Assembly (NCBI GenBank): GCA_964036155.1
Contig: OZ038423.1
Location: forward strand, 48,561,249-48,625,248
DNA length: 64,000 nucleotides
Origin: Diploscapter coronatus
Lineage: Eukaryota > Nematoda > Chromadorea > Rhabditida > Rhabditidae
Direction of reading: 5' to 3'
Position numbers and translations under genes: made by a program. The notes beneath the pieces were generated by a model that ran no database searches, was not told the origin of the DNA, and was given only the letters and a program-made list of their open reading frames with translations. Each line of letters opens with the position of its first letter. Within the stretch, counting starts at the first letter, position 1. This document shows positions 34,031-47,400 of the stretch, in pieces.

Positions 34031-34763
34031 ACGGGGGATTTAGGTAGTAGAAAAATTTTCGAGATTTTGGAAAATTTCAAAAATTCAAGTGCAAGACCTT
34101 ATTTGTTGTTTTTTTCAAAGACTAGTTTTAGACTATTTGTTTTCTAGAGAAGACGGGTCTTTTTTTAGTTGAGAATCTCAATCGTTTGAGTACTGTGAGC
34201 GTGATAGGATTTTGAAAAGTTGCCAACATAAGTTGGAATTTTCGAGAAACTTTCTGCGACTTATTTTGACAACTTCAAAAATTATTGTTTTTAGATAGGG
34301 TTTTCCTTTCGAATTGGTTATTGTATGTTGTTTTCATTGCTTTTATCTAATTTCTCTCGATCAGTTTAGAGTGAAATAACTCGATTAATGAACGTTTTTT
34401 ATTGGAAATAATCCTAAAAATTTGAAAATATCGGAAGGAAGAAAGAAAGACGCTTTTTATTTCGTCCCAAATTATTGGTTATTTACAATATAGCTATCTT
34501 TATCACAGGCTATACAATTTTATATTCGACATGAAACAATTCTGCAGAAAATTATCTAAACTATCCAAGCCTCATGCCGGCTAGATTTTATTTAGTTTGG
34601 AAAATTGAAATAATTTATTATTAATCTATAAAATTTTTAAAAATAAAAGAATGCAAAAACATTGGGATTCTAAAAATATCACATTCATCATATCAAAATT
34701 GGATTTGCACAGAGCCGAAAGTGAAAGGTTGCAAATTAGCAAAAATGAAATAATTGCATAAAA
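34031..34763. other. convergent intergenic
   Basis: AT-rich 3' flanks of the zinc-finger gene and of the EML gene. No exon or repeat is recognised. Confidence 0.5.
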
Positions 34764-37700
34764 TTAGAAACTATCTTCATGACTCCATTGGAATAATGAA
34801 CAATCAGCGATTCCATTAGAAATGAACTTGTTCGCCGATAAAGCTAGAAGTGAGTTAATGGTGTTGGAGTGACCTCGGATTTCATGATATCCGGCCTAAA
34901 AGCTAATTTCATTTTCATAATTTAATTATTCGGCACGTGATTTCATCGTCCTACTACAATTCTATAATTTACATCGTTTGAAAATTTAGTAAGATAAAGT
35001 GATTACCGTTACGCTTTTGACAGGGCATTCCAAAACTCGGATCGCACCATCTTCTTTACCTGCGTAGATCAAAGAGTTGTTTTGTGATCGACAGACTTTG
35101 GAGATACCTGAAACATCGGATTGTCAACGATTTTTTATTAGATTGTCTACCATTAGTGGAGTGAACTAGAAGTGAAGTTTCGAATGAGATTCTACAATTG
35201 GTCGTTGCCCATTCAAGGTCTCTGGCAGCTGAAACGTCGGGTGTTTCACCGCTACTTGCGTTCCCTGAAACTTGAGTTGTTGTATCTTATTGACAAATAC
35301 CATATATAGAGCCCTCACGTGATTTTTTTTTTTCAAAATTAAGGATTCCATTTTGATCAAACCTATACGATTGAATCAAGTCAGTTCTGGGAAGAATTGA
35401 ACAGCTTTTCTTTTTCCAAACTGATGTTTCTATCAAAAGTTGTGCATTGCGTACTTTTGAAAATAACGACTTTCAACACATTTTGTCGTCGTTCATTTTT
35501 TAAAATACTTTTTTGTGCAAAAATATGCAGGAAAATGCAAACTACTGTAAATTTCTAGGCGCTTTGAAGGGGATCCCCTTTTTCAAGTAGAAAAATTTTT
35601 AAAAATGCGAAATTTGCTTGACGAACAAATGTCAAACGGTTCCAGAACATTTCCAGATTATTTGTTATAGCGTTTTAACGATGCAAATCGTTCGCGCGCA
35701 TATGCTCATTTGAATATTTGTAGAGAATTTTGCTCGAAATTGACTAATTAGCGACACAACTAGCGAAGAACAAAAAATTGAACCAATGTTTGCTTCACAA
35801 AGTAGGTGGAGCCTGCGGGCTCTAATCATATGACTATGAAACAAATTTCAAGTAGTAGCCTAGTTTTCTTGCAATTTATGCATTTTCTAATTACTTACAA
35901 ACAATATAATGCCCAACGCTAGTATTGGCTCTGATGAATTTGGACTCGGCATCCCAATCGGCTGATTGGATCCAGGAAGGCAGTGATCCAATTCGAATAG
36001 CCTGGTGGAAACGCCTACTCGCGTCCAGACGATAAATTTGGGCGGACAATTCCTGAAGTGCAATTTATCAGAATTATCAATTATGTTTCAAACATTTCGA
36101 GGATTTGGATGAATATTTGCTTTTCGTCCCAGTCAAACTATTTTCAATTTCACTGAAGAATCAGATCGTTTCAGAGCTTTGCTTGTCGGAAATAAAATTT
36201 TTGACTCACCTTTGTCGCGACAAAGAATAACACTCCATTCGGTGAGAATTGCACACATGTGATCGGTTGGGTAGACTCTTTGTTTCCGGTGATTTGTTCT
36301 TTCGAACTCAAATCGATGAACGACCATTGTCCCGAGGTGCATCCGATCAGAAGCAAAGTTGATGTGTGATCGATTGAACAACATTCGATCGAGTCCTAGA
36401 ATTTTAGGTAGTTTCAAAAATCTAGAAATTTCTAAGCATTTTCAAAATTGCTTGACTAACCCCAAAGTTCTTGCTCCAATCGCATTTCTTTTCGATTGTG
36501 TTCCACCGCTTGACATTCCCACTAGCGCTGCAGGTTATGAATGCTCCTGATGCTAATGTGGCACAGCAAGTAACGTCACCAGCGTCTCCCTAAATTTGAA
36601 GAATCGAAATGAAAATTACGCTTTATTTTTACCGAGATGATCTGACTAAATCCTCCCTCGAAAGTTCCAGAGAGCAATGAATTGTTGGAGGTCGACAGAT
36701 AGAATTGACCATAGTGCTGAAGTATTCGCCGAGGCACTCCACAATCGTCGGGTAGCTAAAAGTTTTCTTCATTTTCAGAAAAGAATAAAGGAAAACAATG
36801 TCTAAATTACTTTGCAAATTCTCGCTTTATTTTGTGAAACTTACATCTACAGGTCTTCTAACTCTGACCAAGTCTTCCACGTTCCACTCTGAAATCACTC
36901 CGTCTTTTCCAGCTGAAATGATGCTCTCCTTCTTGGTTTTCGACAAAGCGTAGACTCCTCCTGGATGCACGTTGTGGGCCTAAATTTAATCTCTTTCGTT
37001 AAAAATGAACTATTCTACTTCACCTGTTTGATGATTTTCATGGCTCCATTCACGCTGTCCCACACGCTGATCGTTCCGTTTGAATCGCCGGTGACAATTT
37101 GACCGTCTTCCGCGAAACACAGTGATAAAACCGATTTTGGTTTGTCGCGACCCTAGAAAAATCTTATTTTCAAAAAAATAAATAAATAAAAGTACCTCGA
37201 AACTGATGCTATGTTTATGAAGAACTCGATTTTTTGGCTCTAGAATCCAAATTGTGAAGTGTCCTTTGCCGTAGACAATCAGGAGGTTCTTCTGATGAGG
37301 ATGGAAACGGACTCCGTAAATCGCGTCGTTGGCTGCCTGAAAGTTGCAATTTTCTTTTTCAAATTATTGGCAACTTGCCTTGGCTTCTGCGATTTTCTCC
37401 TTCAACTGCCAATTCCACACTGACAAAGAATGCTGGTGAGCTTCATCGATAACAGATAGGAGATTGCCACCTATAAGATTGTATATGTTACGGAATAGTT
37501 CAGGAAAAATTTCATTTAATCAAATGAATAATTGCTCGTTTCGGGGCTTTGCTTGAGAGATATAAAATGTTCCCAATTTCTCTCCTGTATCATACCATTT
37601 TAATATTTGTGTAGTTCGCCGAATTTTGTATATATTTCACATGATATCGTAAGTTGTTGGTAAAATTTGATGAACAGTAAGAGTAGTCCAACTGCTAGAA

Positions 37701-40700
37701 AATGAATCCTACCATCAGTTTGTGAGAACGACATTGATGCGATGCCCCTGTCGAAGATTGCTTTGTATCCTCCGATGATTTTCACGGTCGACAATGTTAC
37801 GCTGTCCCAAATCCTGATGTGAGCCTAAAAATCGCCTATTCAAAATTATAATATTTGAAGGAGGCACCTCCGTATGAGCCTCTTCAAGCTGCTTCTCAAG
37901 TTGCTCCGTGGTCGTTATTGGAGCTCGATGTTCCAACTAAACTATTGATATTTTCTTTCAAGTAATCAGTCACAATTTACCAAAGCCTTGTCAGGTGTAT
38001 GCCTCGTTGCTTGACCAGATGCGATTAGTAACCGATTTGGATGGATTGCGATGCTGAAAGCGCATTTCTTATAAAATTTAATTATGCTTCAGATTTTTAA
38101 TGATACAATACTAAAATCCATGGGTTTGGTAAATCTTCGGGACTAGATCGATAAGTTTACAAATCAACTTGAAAAATATTACCATCGAACGTCAGAAGTA
38201 TGTTCCTCGTAGAATCGTTGTGTACCTTCGTCAGAGTTCATCAGAACCACGACATTACCGGCGAAAAACACCAATTCTCCAGTTGGAAGTGAATGTAGGT
38301 TGTCACGAGCATCCTTACCACGGAAGCCTGAGCATGTTTAAAAATTTATTGAGAAGATTCAACGGTTATTCGAGTTAATTCGGCGTAAACGTACTTATAA
38401 AATATCAAATATGTTGAAAAATTTGAGCATAAAGTTTCCTGATCATTTATTTGTCTGTTCATTCGTTTGTGTGAGTGTAATAAATTAGCCAAAATGAATA
38501 CCGTAGGCATGTTCTAATTTTGGTGGCTTGATCTTAGGAGCGTCTTGATCGGCGATAGGGTTTAGACTTTCTAAAGTTCTTTTGATTGAAAAATGGGTTC
38601 ACGATGATAAAATATACTGTATTCTGTCGAGATCGGTATTGATACTGGCCTTCCATTGATATGAAGTTGCAGAGTGGAATTACTCGAGTTCAATGTCGGC
38701 TCTTTCGGATTGGCACTGAAAATGCCGGAATCAGTTCGGCCAGCACATTAATTTTAATTTCTTCTACAAAGTTTTTTTTTCGATTTTGTAGCATACGGAA
38801 AAATTAATGGATCATAAGCAAGAAAGTGCAACTAAAATTAGAAGAAAAACAATTAAGATATCGAACCCAATCGCTGAATTGCTGCGTCGTCTCATCGGAC
38901 TCACCGAGTGCAGCGAGGACACAGAGTTACGACTAAAATGTGCATACGATAAAAATTGTGTCTGTGTGTACACAACACATTTACGACTTCATACAAAAGT
39001 GATTGACTCTCGTGGCGAAAACGAAACTTTCAACCAAAATTCGACCTATCTCTTTTGAGCAGTCAATCCCAACTAATGAAAAAGTATCTGCAATACACAG
39101 AAGCTCATTATAGCGACTAAAGCTCTACAGTAAATTAACGATGAAGAAAACTTACGAGCTACTCCTTTTGATCGTGGTTGAAGGTGATGTCTTCGGAACA
39201 TGCAAGCTGCTTCGATCTGTTGAAGATGCGAATAGGCTTCCCGCTGGAATGGTTGGAGTTGTTCTACCAGATGATGGTCCTGAAACTGTCTTTTTTATTC
39301 AATTTATTAGAGTTTCTTAGATGGAAAGATTATGCAAACACTCTATCTAGTTGATTGACTGCAGTTTTGTTGAAACATCTTTCAAATCCTACCTGGCGAC
39401 TGATGCCCGGTGGCCGAGAGTCCTCGTCCTCTCGACGGAGAAGATTCAATTGATGATCGGCGACTTTGGTTGTTGTCTGCCACTTCGTGATTCGACATCC
39501 AGCGACGCATCGGGGAGCCTTGAGTAACTTATTATTCGTATCATCCTGACGATTATACTATTGAAAATTATCATCCCTGCTCATTGTGTACCTTGAAACG
39601 CATGATCTTACGAAAACTTTTTTAATCGCGATTATTCACCGTAGTATCCTATTAGGCATTGAAATCGAAAGTGGGGTTTTCTGAGAACATAAACATATTT
39701 ACCTCTCGAGCTCTTCCCGACTGGTACGTTGACAATGCTTTGCCCGCTACGACGACTTTCTTCACGTGTCATCGAAGAAGGTCGCGGCGACTGAAATTTT
39801 AGAAAATATCTTCGAAGGTCGCTTTTAGGACTTACGTCTTCATGCATTTTTCCGCTGCTAGATGGTACGTAGAGACTTTTCGACATGGTGCTAGATTTAG
39901 GCGTAGATTGGCCATTCGAAATTGCATAGGCTGACTGAGAACTTCGGGGAGGTAGAGGTTTGTGAGATTCTTTAAAAAATGAGAATTGAAAAAGAAAAAA
40001 ACTTGAAATTACCAAGTTGTGGTTCCCTACGAACCGAAGCAGCATTGTCGAAGGCCATTTCGAGCCGATTCAAGCGAAGCAAGATATCCGCAGTCGACGA
40101 TTTCAGGAGCATCTGAACTTGAAGCCTAGAATTTTTATGGAACATTCTAGAAACCATTTCATTTTGCTGGCTTCCGATGATTTTTTCGAGGTCGACAATT
40201 TTTGCTCGCAATGCTTCGTTTTCGGCTAGCAGAACTTCATCTGAAATTTCTGCCATAATCATAATTAGATGGTTTTGCCAGTAATTCAAACAAATTTAAT
40301 CTTTATCATGTTTCAAAAATTAGCTGAATTTCACTAATTTTGTCTAAGCTTTTTTGAACTTGATGGATGGATCGAAACTAATTCGAAAACAATCGTACAC
40401 CTCAAAAAATAAACACATCGATATTATTATTTACCTTCATCGGCCTCATCGATAACGGACAATTTGTAGAGCATAAAAACGGCATAAAAAGTGTCACTTT
40501 CTTTTCTCTCGTGGGCAAATTTTTCGGATTTTGTGCTTAACTGCGAATCACTCTCGCTCTCTCGCCATTCGTCGCTCCAAGTCACCCGCTTTATAGCTCT
40601 CGATTTATTCTTCTTTTGCATTCTCTTTCCTCATTTATCGCCGAAAAACAATGAATTTTAGACATCAATAAACTTGAATTACGAGTATTTTATCGATAAA

Positions 40701-42464
40701 AATTCGATTTTTGAGGAATAGTAAATCGAGAGTAGGAATATTTGTGGAGGAATAATGCTCTCGAGAAAAATCGGTGTGCATAAAAATGAGCCTCAAAAAG
40801 GTGATCAAATAATCGACCCCTATAGAAGAATGAATGAATAGATGAAAAGCATGGAATTCGGAGCTTATGCAAGGATAAACATACACATAGGAGTAAAATA
40901 GGATCAATAGAAAAGCGGACCAATGGACTCGATCAATTTGATCGTTATTATTTAGTTACTGACTCTTGCACATAAAATATGATTCTTTCATTCATTTTAA
41001 CGTTCAACGAGCCTCGGTCGCGCGCTTCCTCGGCTCGACCTTTGCCTAGCAAAGACTTCAATATAAACTATTATCAATCCCATTTTAAAACAATCATAAA
41101 AATAAACGACAACCAATGAAAAACAATAAACAACTTCCTCATTCACCTTTTTCGGCAATGACCAATTTATTTGCAAAAAAATTTGCCTTTTATGCATTTT
41201 CAATTCAAAACTAATTTGTTAGCTTTGTATCCCAAATTAGATTTCCGCCATTTTCATCTCTACTATTATTATACAGGCATAATTCTAATTAAGCCGAATA
41301 CGAGAATCCAACGATTTCCTCTAGCATTATCGAATCCTTCATAATTTGAAACATCAAATTGTCGGAAAAAGCATTGCAGGAAAACATAGATTTTACTTAC
41401 TAATTCCCTGGACGTAATTTCCGTATTGGAATGGTTGCATATTAGGTCGCATCGTGTAGAAAGCATCGTTGGGGAACGCGGCGGGGCGCATTATGGTCCT
41501 CTGCGAATTCACCCATGTCAAATTCGACAAATGATCGAACAAGTTACGACAAAACGGAGTAGACGATAATAGCAGCAGCAAGAAAATACCAATCGCAATT
41601 AGAATTGCGATCATTTTTGTTCTTTCAGGAAGAAACTCGAAGGAGAATGATTATCGATAGTTTTAGTCTATCATTCATGGACGATATTGCATAAAACAAA
41701 CAAAAATAAGCAAATTTATGATGCTGAAATGCAAATCTTTATGATTTTTGAAGATAGGGAAATAATAAATGAAAAGCTTTCACACGAAAAATATTCAATA
41801 AAATTTCGATTCTCGCAAAATAATGAACAAAAATTACGGAAAATTACTTATGTTGCAGTTTTGCTGCTGCTTCATTTCAATATCGAAATGTATGCATAGA
41901 GAAGGCTAGAGTTCGCTAATGCCAAATACGGAAATGTTCCAAGTCAAAGCAGAAAAAGAGGCAAGAAGTCCAAATGAGAAGTTTCCATTCATAAGCGATG
42001 AGCTGACTTATCTTTCGTTCAGCGAAGGAAGATACGATTTCTCGAAAATTTTATACTTTTGAAAGTTGAAAAGATCTACTTTAAATTTTTGAAGAAAAAA
42101 TTCATACGACGTCAGAAAGACCTTTTGATTTTGGAATGTGTCGCAGCAGGTTTTGCGCTTTCCACAATAGAATACGCGCAGAGGAAACGGAAGTTGTTAG
42201 GTACGCCAATTTGAGTGCAAAACCGAGAAAGGAACTCGGAGATTTTTGGATTTTTGATATTCGAAGTTTTGAGAAACGGCAAACAACAATAAGAAAGATA
42301 ATTTTTCATGAATCAGTTAATTTTTGAAACGCAAATTTGGTTGAATTATCAACATTCAAACTCAAAATTCACTCACATTTTTCATGAATCCTTTCGTCTT
42401 CTTCATCGAGGGTAGGTGACAGCGAATACGTTGCGGCAGGCGAGTAGCGTCCGCTTCTGGACAT
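34764..42464 (-). CDS. elp-1: echinoderm microtubule-associated protein-like (EML) WD40 protein
   Basis: A common body of 21 exons (34764-34895 up to 40013-40240/40256) has closing phases and encodes 867 aa from the internal Met at 40256. Order: a coiled coil (EVLLAENEALRAKIVDLEK), a Ser/Arg-rich basic linker, the HELP motif region (PPKLEHAYGFRGKDARDNL, then LPTGELVFF), then two beta-propellers with family segments such as HIRIWDSVTL, ISAGKDGVISEWN, YGVRFHPHQKNLLIVYGKGH and a final GHSNTINS...LFQW. EML proteins bind microtubules through the basic region and TAPE fold. In C. elegans ELP-1 acts in touch neurons and hypodermis. Two further upstream exons, 40435-40621 and 42377-42464, both splice in frame to 40240, giving products of 924 and 891 aa. 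One intron uses a GC donor (37378). Confidence 0.9.
40435..40621 (-). CDS. elp-1: alternative first exon of EML gene (proximal)
   Basis: An ATG at 40621 opens 62 codons (MQKKNKSRAIKRVTWSDEW onwards), ending GAAG|GTAAAT in phase 1. This joins in frame to the TTTCAG acceptor at 40241-40243, giving ADE-DEVLLAENEAL. It adds a charged N-terminus before the coiled coil. The exon is open throughout and has a good donor. No TATA box is seen. Confidence 0.5.
41289..41614 (-). CDS. small secreted or single-pass protein inside EML intron
   Basis: Two exons, 41401-41614 and 41289-41320, have closing phases and give 81 aa. Without splicing the frame ends 8 nt past the donor, giving 73 aa. Residues 1-17 (MIAILIAIGIFLLLLLS) are a strong signal peptide or membrane anchor. 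The mature part has one Cys, an N-L-T glycosylation site, and is rich in Asn, Pro, Met and Phe (MRPNMQPFQYGNYVQG). There is no dibasic peptide ladder, so a classical neuropeptide precursor is unlikely. It lies between the distal and proximal first exons of the EML gene on the same strand. It could instead be a first exon of a further EML isoform, since its donor is also phase 1, or chance coding. Confidence 0.4.
42377..42464 (-). CDS. elp-1: alternative first exon of EML gene (distal)
   Basis: The ATG at 42464 starts MSRSGRYSPAATYSLSPTLD and continues acidic to the donor AAAAAT|GTGAGT in phase 1. It joins in frame to the acceptor at 40241, giving HEK-YEVLLAENEAL. The SP/SPT dipeptides could be regulatory phosphosites. 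It shares the acceptor with the proximal first exon. Confidence 0.5.
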
Positions 42465-44446
42465 TATCAGCCCGAATTTCAGGATCTCGATCGATTTGCC
42501 GTTTCTAGTAAATCTAAAATAAAACAAAAAATTAAAAATTTACCTCGAGAAGAAAAAGTCATGAAAATATTTGCTAAAAATGCAACGCTACATGCAGAGA
42601 GCGAAAACGTTTCCTCAAGTTGCACCCGAAACGCTCAAATGTGGTGTCAAAATCTCCACAGGGGTGTAACTAAGATTTTGATGAAGTCGGAAAAATTTGA
42701 AAGTTATCTAAGCTCAGAAAAGTGAACACGTTTTTGCAATATAAAATAATCTCGCGAACACGCGCGTAGGCAAATTATGAGCTAATTTTTGGCACAAAAC
42801 TGTTTTGTTGAATTTATCATCGATTGAAATTGAGATTTTTATGCCTTCGCAGTCTAAACATGACTTGCTTCCTATTTTGGGGGTCCCATACTACCATTTT
42901 TGAACACTCGCGCTTTTAGTGGGGACGGAGTTTGCGCTCTCCAACTACATGCCAACATTTTGCAAATAAAATAAGGAAAAATCAACAATATTTCTTGAAA
43001 CATTTCAAGAACCCATCAGGAAAATCAAGAAACGAGGTGATAAACAATTTTATGGCCTGAAGAAAATCACTATCGGATTCCTTTGTAAAGGGCATAGTAA
43101 ACTAGGAAACTCAAAATATAGATGATTTGAAGGAAAGCTCCAATCAATAAGGATATGAAAATGCAACTTCGAATGAGAAGTATCGAGATTTACGATCGAA
43201 AAAATCGCGAGAAAATAAAATTTCAACTTGTAAATTTGACACGCCGCTCCCTTTTGATTGCTCGAGAAGGATGCCTTCTAATTCGCTTGTTCTCGAGTCA
43301 TTTTCCTTATCAATGATTTTATCGCTTATCACCGCTCATTATGCACCGATTTTATCATCGTCAAAAATGCGCTGCTAATGACGGGAAATTGACTAGAAAG
43401 ACTCACTCAGGAATTTGACATTTTACGACGCAAAAACAAAAATGCAGGATCTTTTGCATCAATGAAAAATAAAATAATCAGAATTCATTCTGAGCGAGAA
43501 AAAACTATTAGAACGCTTTATAAAACTCCGAAAATCATATGGCGATGTCAAAAGTTGAAATGACATCGTTAAAAACGCCATACGCTTGAGAAACAAAACG
43601 TGTTGTTATGTCACCTCCTCATTTTTACCGCCTGTTTCCTTTTCAACTCTTGTTCTCATGCGCTATTTCATATTTTTGCCTCTTTTCTCACTGATATTTC
43701 TCCGCATGGCTAACTGCTGCTCGGTGAAAAGCACGTTCGATATTATCACTTGATTCTGATTTCTTCCCATCTTTCACGATTTGTGCAACAATTGTCACTC
43801 TCTCGTCGTTCTCCGATCATCATTATTTCTGCTATCAATTTATCAATTCATCACAAATTTTCTCGATTGATGAAACAAACGACATCGATTTGAGGCAAAT
43901 CCATCTTTTGAAAAATGAATCCCAACAATTTTTAAAAATGCACAAAAATTCAATGACTCAATTTCAACGAATCGAGTGGCTTTTTACACAAGAAACATTT
44001 AAGTCTGAAATTCGATACATCGTAAAGTCGAAATCTTCATGTGTACAACGAAACAACAATGCATGCGGAGATAAATTCAACGTAGTAAATTTCACAATGA
44101 TCATCAACCTATCAAAAAGAATGGAACTGATAAAAATGGATTTAAAAACTATACGGCCCATTCGTCATACAATTTGAGAAGTTATTCGAGAGAGCGATAT
44201 TGCTGCCACAGTATCATGTTCATTAACGAAGGATGTTGGCTGCACAATGATTGCAAGGTGTTAGTGGGAGGGTCTAAAATTCTATATCGTACCGATTTTA
44301 GGCCTATTTCGATATAATCTTTGAATTTCAGCTACTATCTCCTGCTTGTACCTGCCCTAGTTCGTAATGATTATGAATAATTTTATACGTTTATTTTAAA
44401 GGTGACAAAATAGATATAAATTTGTATGATCGAGGATTTTGCGGGT
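42465..44446. other. non-coding region between EML and RBR genes
   Basis: About 2 kb upstream of the distal EML start and downstream of the minus-strand ligase gene. It includes 43600-43860, rich in TTTTCTC/pyrimidine tracts, which is promoter-like for the EML gene. Short open frames are present but none has splice context or a domain. Confidence 0.4.
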
Positions 44447-47400
44447 TCATTTGTCCTCGACGGTCGCCGGCATGTTGTCCGTGTCTTCAGCGAGTAGCGT
44501 GTTCGCATTATATTCCGATTCCTTAACGACAGAACCCTGGGGAATGTTGGAATCGAGTTAGAAATTAGTCATCTTAGTGGAAAAATTGATTAAGACAGTT
44601 AGCAAATGGCGGAGTGCTATAGTTAGTGATAGGTGAGAGGATGAAATTTGAAAGAGATTGCAACAAAAACGCTCCGCCATAGCGGAATCTACTGTATTTA
44701 CGCCCCCTCTTTTCAAAGAGTGACTAAAAGCAATGGGGGATATTCTGCCACTCTACGAATCGGGCTTCGCGCGGCTGTAGGTACTTTATTACCAAACGCT
44801 ATTTCTCCTCTTTTTTTTTTTATCTTTTCCCACATTATCTTACCTTTGGTAACAAAGTACCTACAGCCAAAATTCAAAGTTGTAATAACTCTATCCTTCC
44901 AAAGTTGTCGCTGATGGGATGAAATTGAAAATAAAAAATAACAGAAAAAATCTAACCTTCACTCAAAATCACACCTGTGTCATTCGACGCTGTCACTCCA
45001 GTCGGAGTGGTGGCCGATTCCTGGTCGGGGTTTTGCTCGTTGACGATGAAAACCTGGTCGCCGAAGCGCTCTTTTCGAAAGTCGTCTGAAAGAAAGCAAG
45101 CATATTTTTCTTAAAACTTGGAAGATATCAACTTTTTCGTCGTTTTTATATTAGCATAAATTAATTCTTGGGATCATTTGGATGAACCCAAAAGATAAAA
45201 TGAGTAGATTCGTAAAGAAAAGGAAGAATTTTCGGCAAGAGTAGATTCAAGTTTTTTCAAGGCCTATCAAAATTCTCGGATTATTTTATTTTAATTTCAT
45301 GAAGATCACCCTACCTTTATAGACTCGGACAGCCCGTTCGCTAGCCTCGGCGAATTTGCGCTGCTCTGTGACTTCTTTCCTACGCTTTTTCTCTTTCCTA
45401 GCCGTGTCGATCATCCTTCCATAGGGGCCCATGCCGAATAGTCTACCCGTCCATTTCACGTACTTCAGGAATTTCTCCAGGAGCTCTTCGGACTGGAAAT
45501 TTAGTTTATCGCTTCTTCAAAACAAAGTGTAATTTTTCATTGGAGCATGCTTTAGTGGCGCGTGGTCTTCGTACTTTTTACTTCTTGCAGATCTCAAAAC
45601 ACGACAAAATAACCTGGCAATAATACATCGTATCCTATCTTTTCCTACAATATTTCGCCTGCGTCTTGTATTATGATGTCATGCGTTTAACAAATTTTCT
45701 TTCATTCTCTCCATTTGAAAAAAAAAACTACAACACATGAAATCATTCCGTGTTTATTAATGAGTGCCTTTTACTTACCGAAGCGAGCCAACTTGCGGGA
45801 TTCGTCTTGATGCACACAATGCCCATGTAGAGAATGACGATGGGGATGCCGACGAAGAATCCAGTGGAAAGCGCGACGGAAACCCCGACGAACACACCGA
45901 CAAGACCGAATATGGTCATCTGAAATTAGTTGGGGTAATTATGAAAGTTAATTGAGCAATTATCGGTATGATCTTCAAACAGAAGAAGCAGGGCTTCATA
46001 ATATAATGAAAGGAATAGTAATTAAAACCGATTAAGATTGCATAGTTATCATAAAGTGGCTATAATAAAGCTGCACTTTACAATCGAATAAGAAAATTGG
46101 CTAATTACCAGCAATTGAACTTGAATAATTAGGTCAACTAGATTCTAGATCATTACCTTCAAAATCGTGTAGATCCACTCCACAGATGTCAAGAAGTCGG
46201 TGTTCCTGTGCGCGTCTTTGTAGATTCGATATATCAGGCTGTAGATGGTCGCCACGAAGAGCAGGTTTGGGAGGTACTGAAAATCTGAGGTTTTCTCATC
46301 TTCAGAACAATTTGATTGGGTTTTTTTTATAGCTTGAAGTCTTCTGAAAATTTTTGAGAAATTATAAAAAAAGAAAGAAAAAGTCAGCAAGAAGATATTG
46401 TTTTTCTGTTAGCTGGTAGTTTTTTTTTCGAAAAATAGCTCACGATGAAAGAGAACGCGAATACGACGAAGATACCGGTGTAGATGCCGATGAGGTTGAT
46501 CTCAAACAACAAGCGAATGAAGTAGAGGAATCGATCGTAGTCCTTCCATCCGAGCTTGCACCCGACCGACGCATGCTTGTTGAGGAAGTGCGTGTGGAAG
46601 TCGCCGATCGACTGAAATTAGTCTGTACTAAAAACCCCCAACTTGACGAAATTGATTCTTGGACATGAAATAATTAGGTATGGCTTCTTTTTACAAGTAA
46701 TTTCTTGAATTGAGGAGTAACTTGGAAACTTCAGGTCCTCCAGACCTCAAACCATACAAAATAATGTGGAAAGGATTTTTTTCCTATCGTCCCTCATCCT
46801 ATTTCGTATGGCTTGGAGTTTCCAAGTAGCCAATTGAGATATTGCGACACTTTTGCGTTGTCAGGAAAACGTCTTTCTTTTCCTTCATGCTATTTCTTGA
46901 AAATTACGACGTTTTAACTTTTTCAAGTTCTACCTGCTCGCACGTCCAACACCACCACTGCTGACAGTCGCTGTTGGCGCACCGCACGTAAACGCAGCCC
47001 TCATCCAGCGTGTAGATCGACTGAATTTTAAAGGTTATGTCAACTTTTAGACAATTCGTAAATGTCGGGACGTCATTAGCTGTCTTTTCTCACACTATTT
47101 CGCTGCACTTTCTTTCCCACACCTATCCCTAACTATAGTGCACATTCTCACGACATCACAACGTTTACGCATTGCTCAATTTTTAGACATTTTTTTTTTG
47201 TAAAATTTCGTATTGCGGAAAGAGAACTATTGAGATAATCTACAAGATTATACGTAAACATCATTTTGATACTCAAGTGACGCAGTTTTCCGTAAGATTA
47301 TGTATTGAAAATATTTCATCGTTTTTTTTTTTTAATTTCTTTTGTGAATCCGTTAAAAGACTCAATTTTTCAATCGATTTTTTTCTCACCTTGCACAGCG

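Noticed and set aside
35567..35580. AAGGGGATCCCCTT perfect palindrome in an EML intron
   Set aside because: 14 bp is notable but isolated. There is no flanking repeat or duplication.
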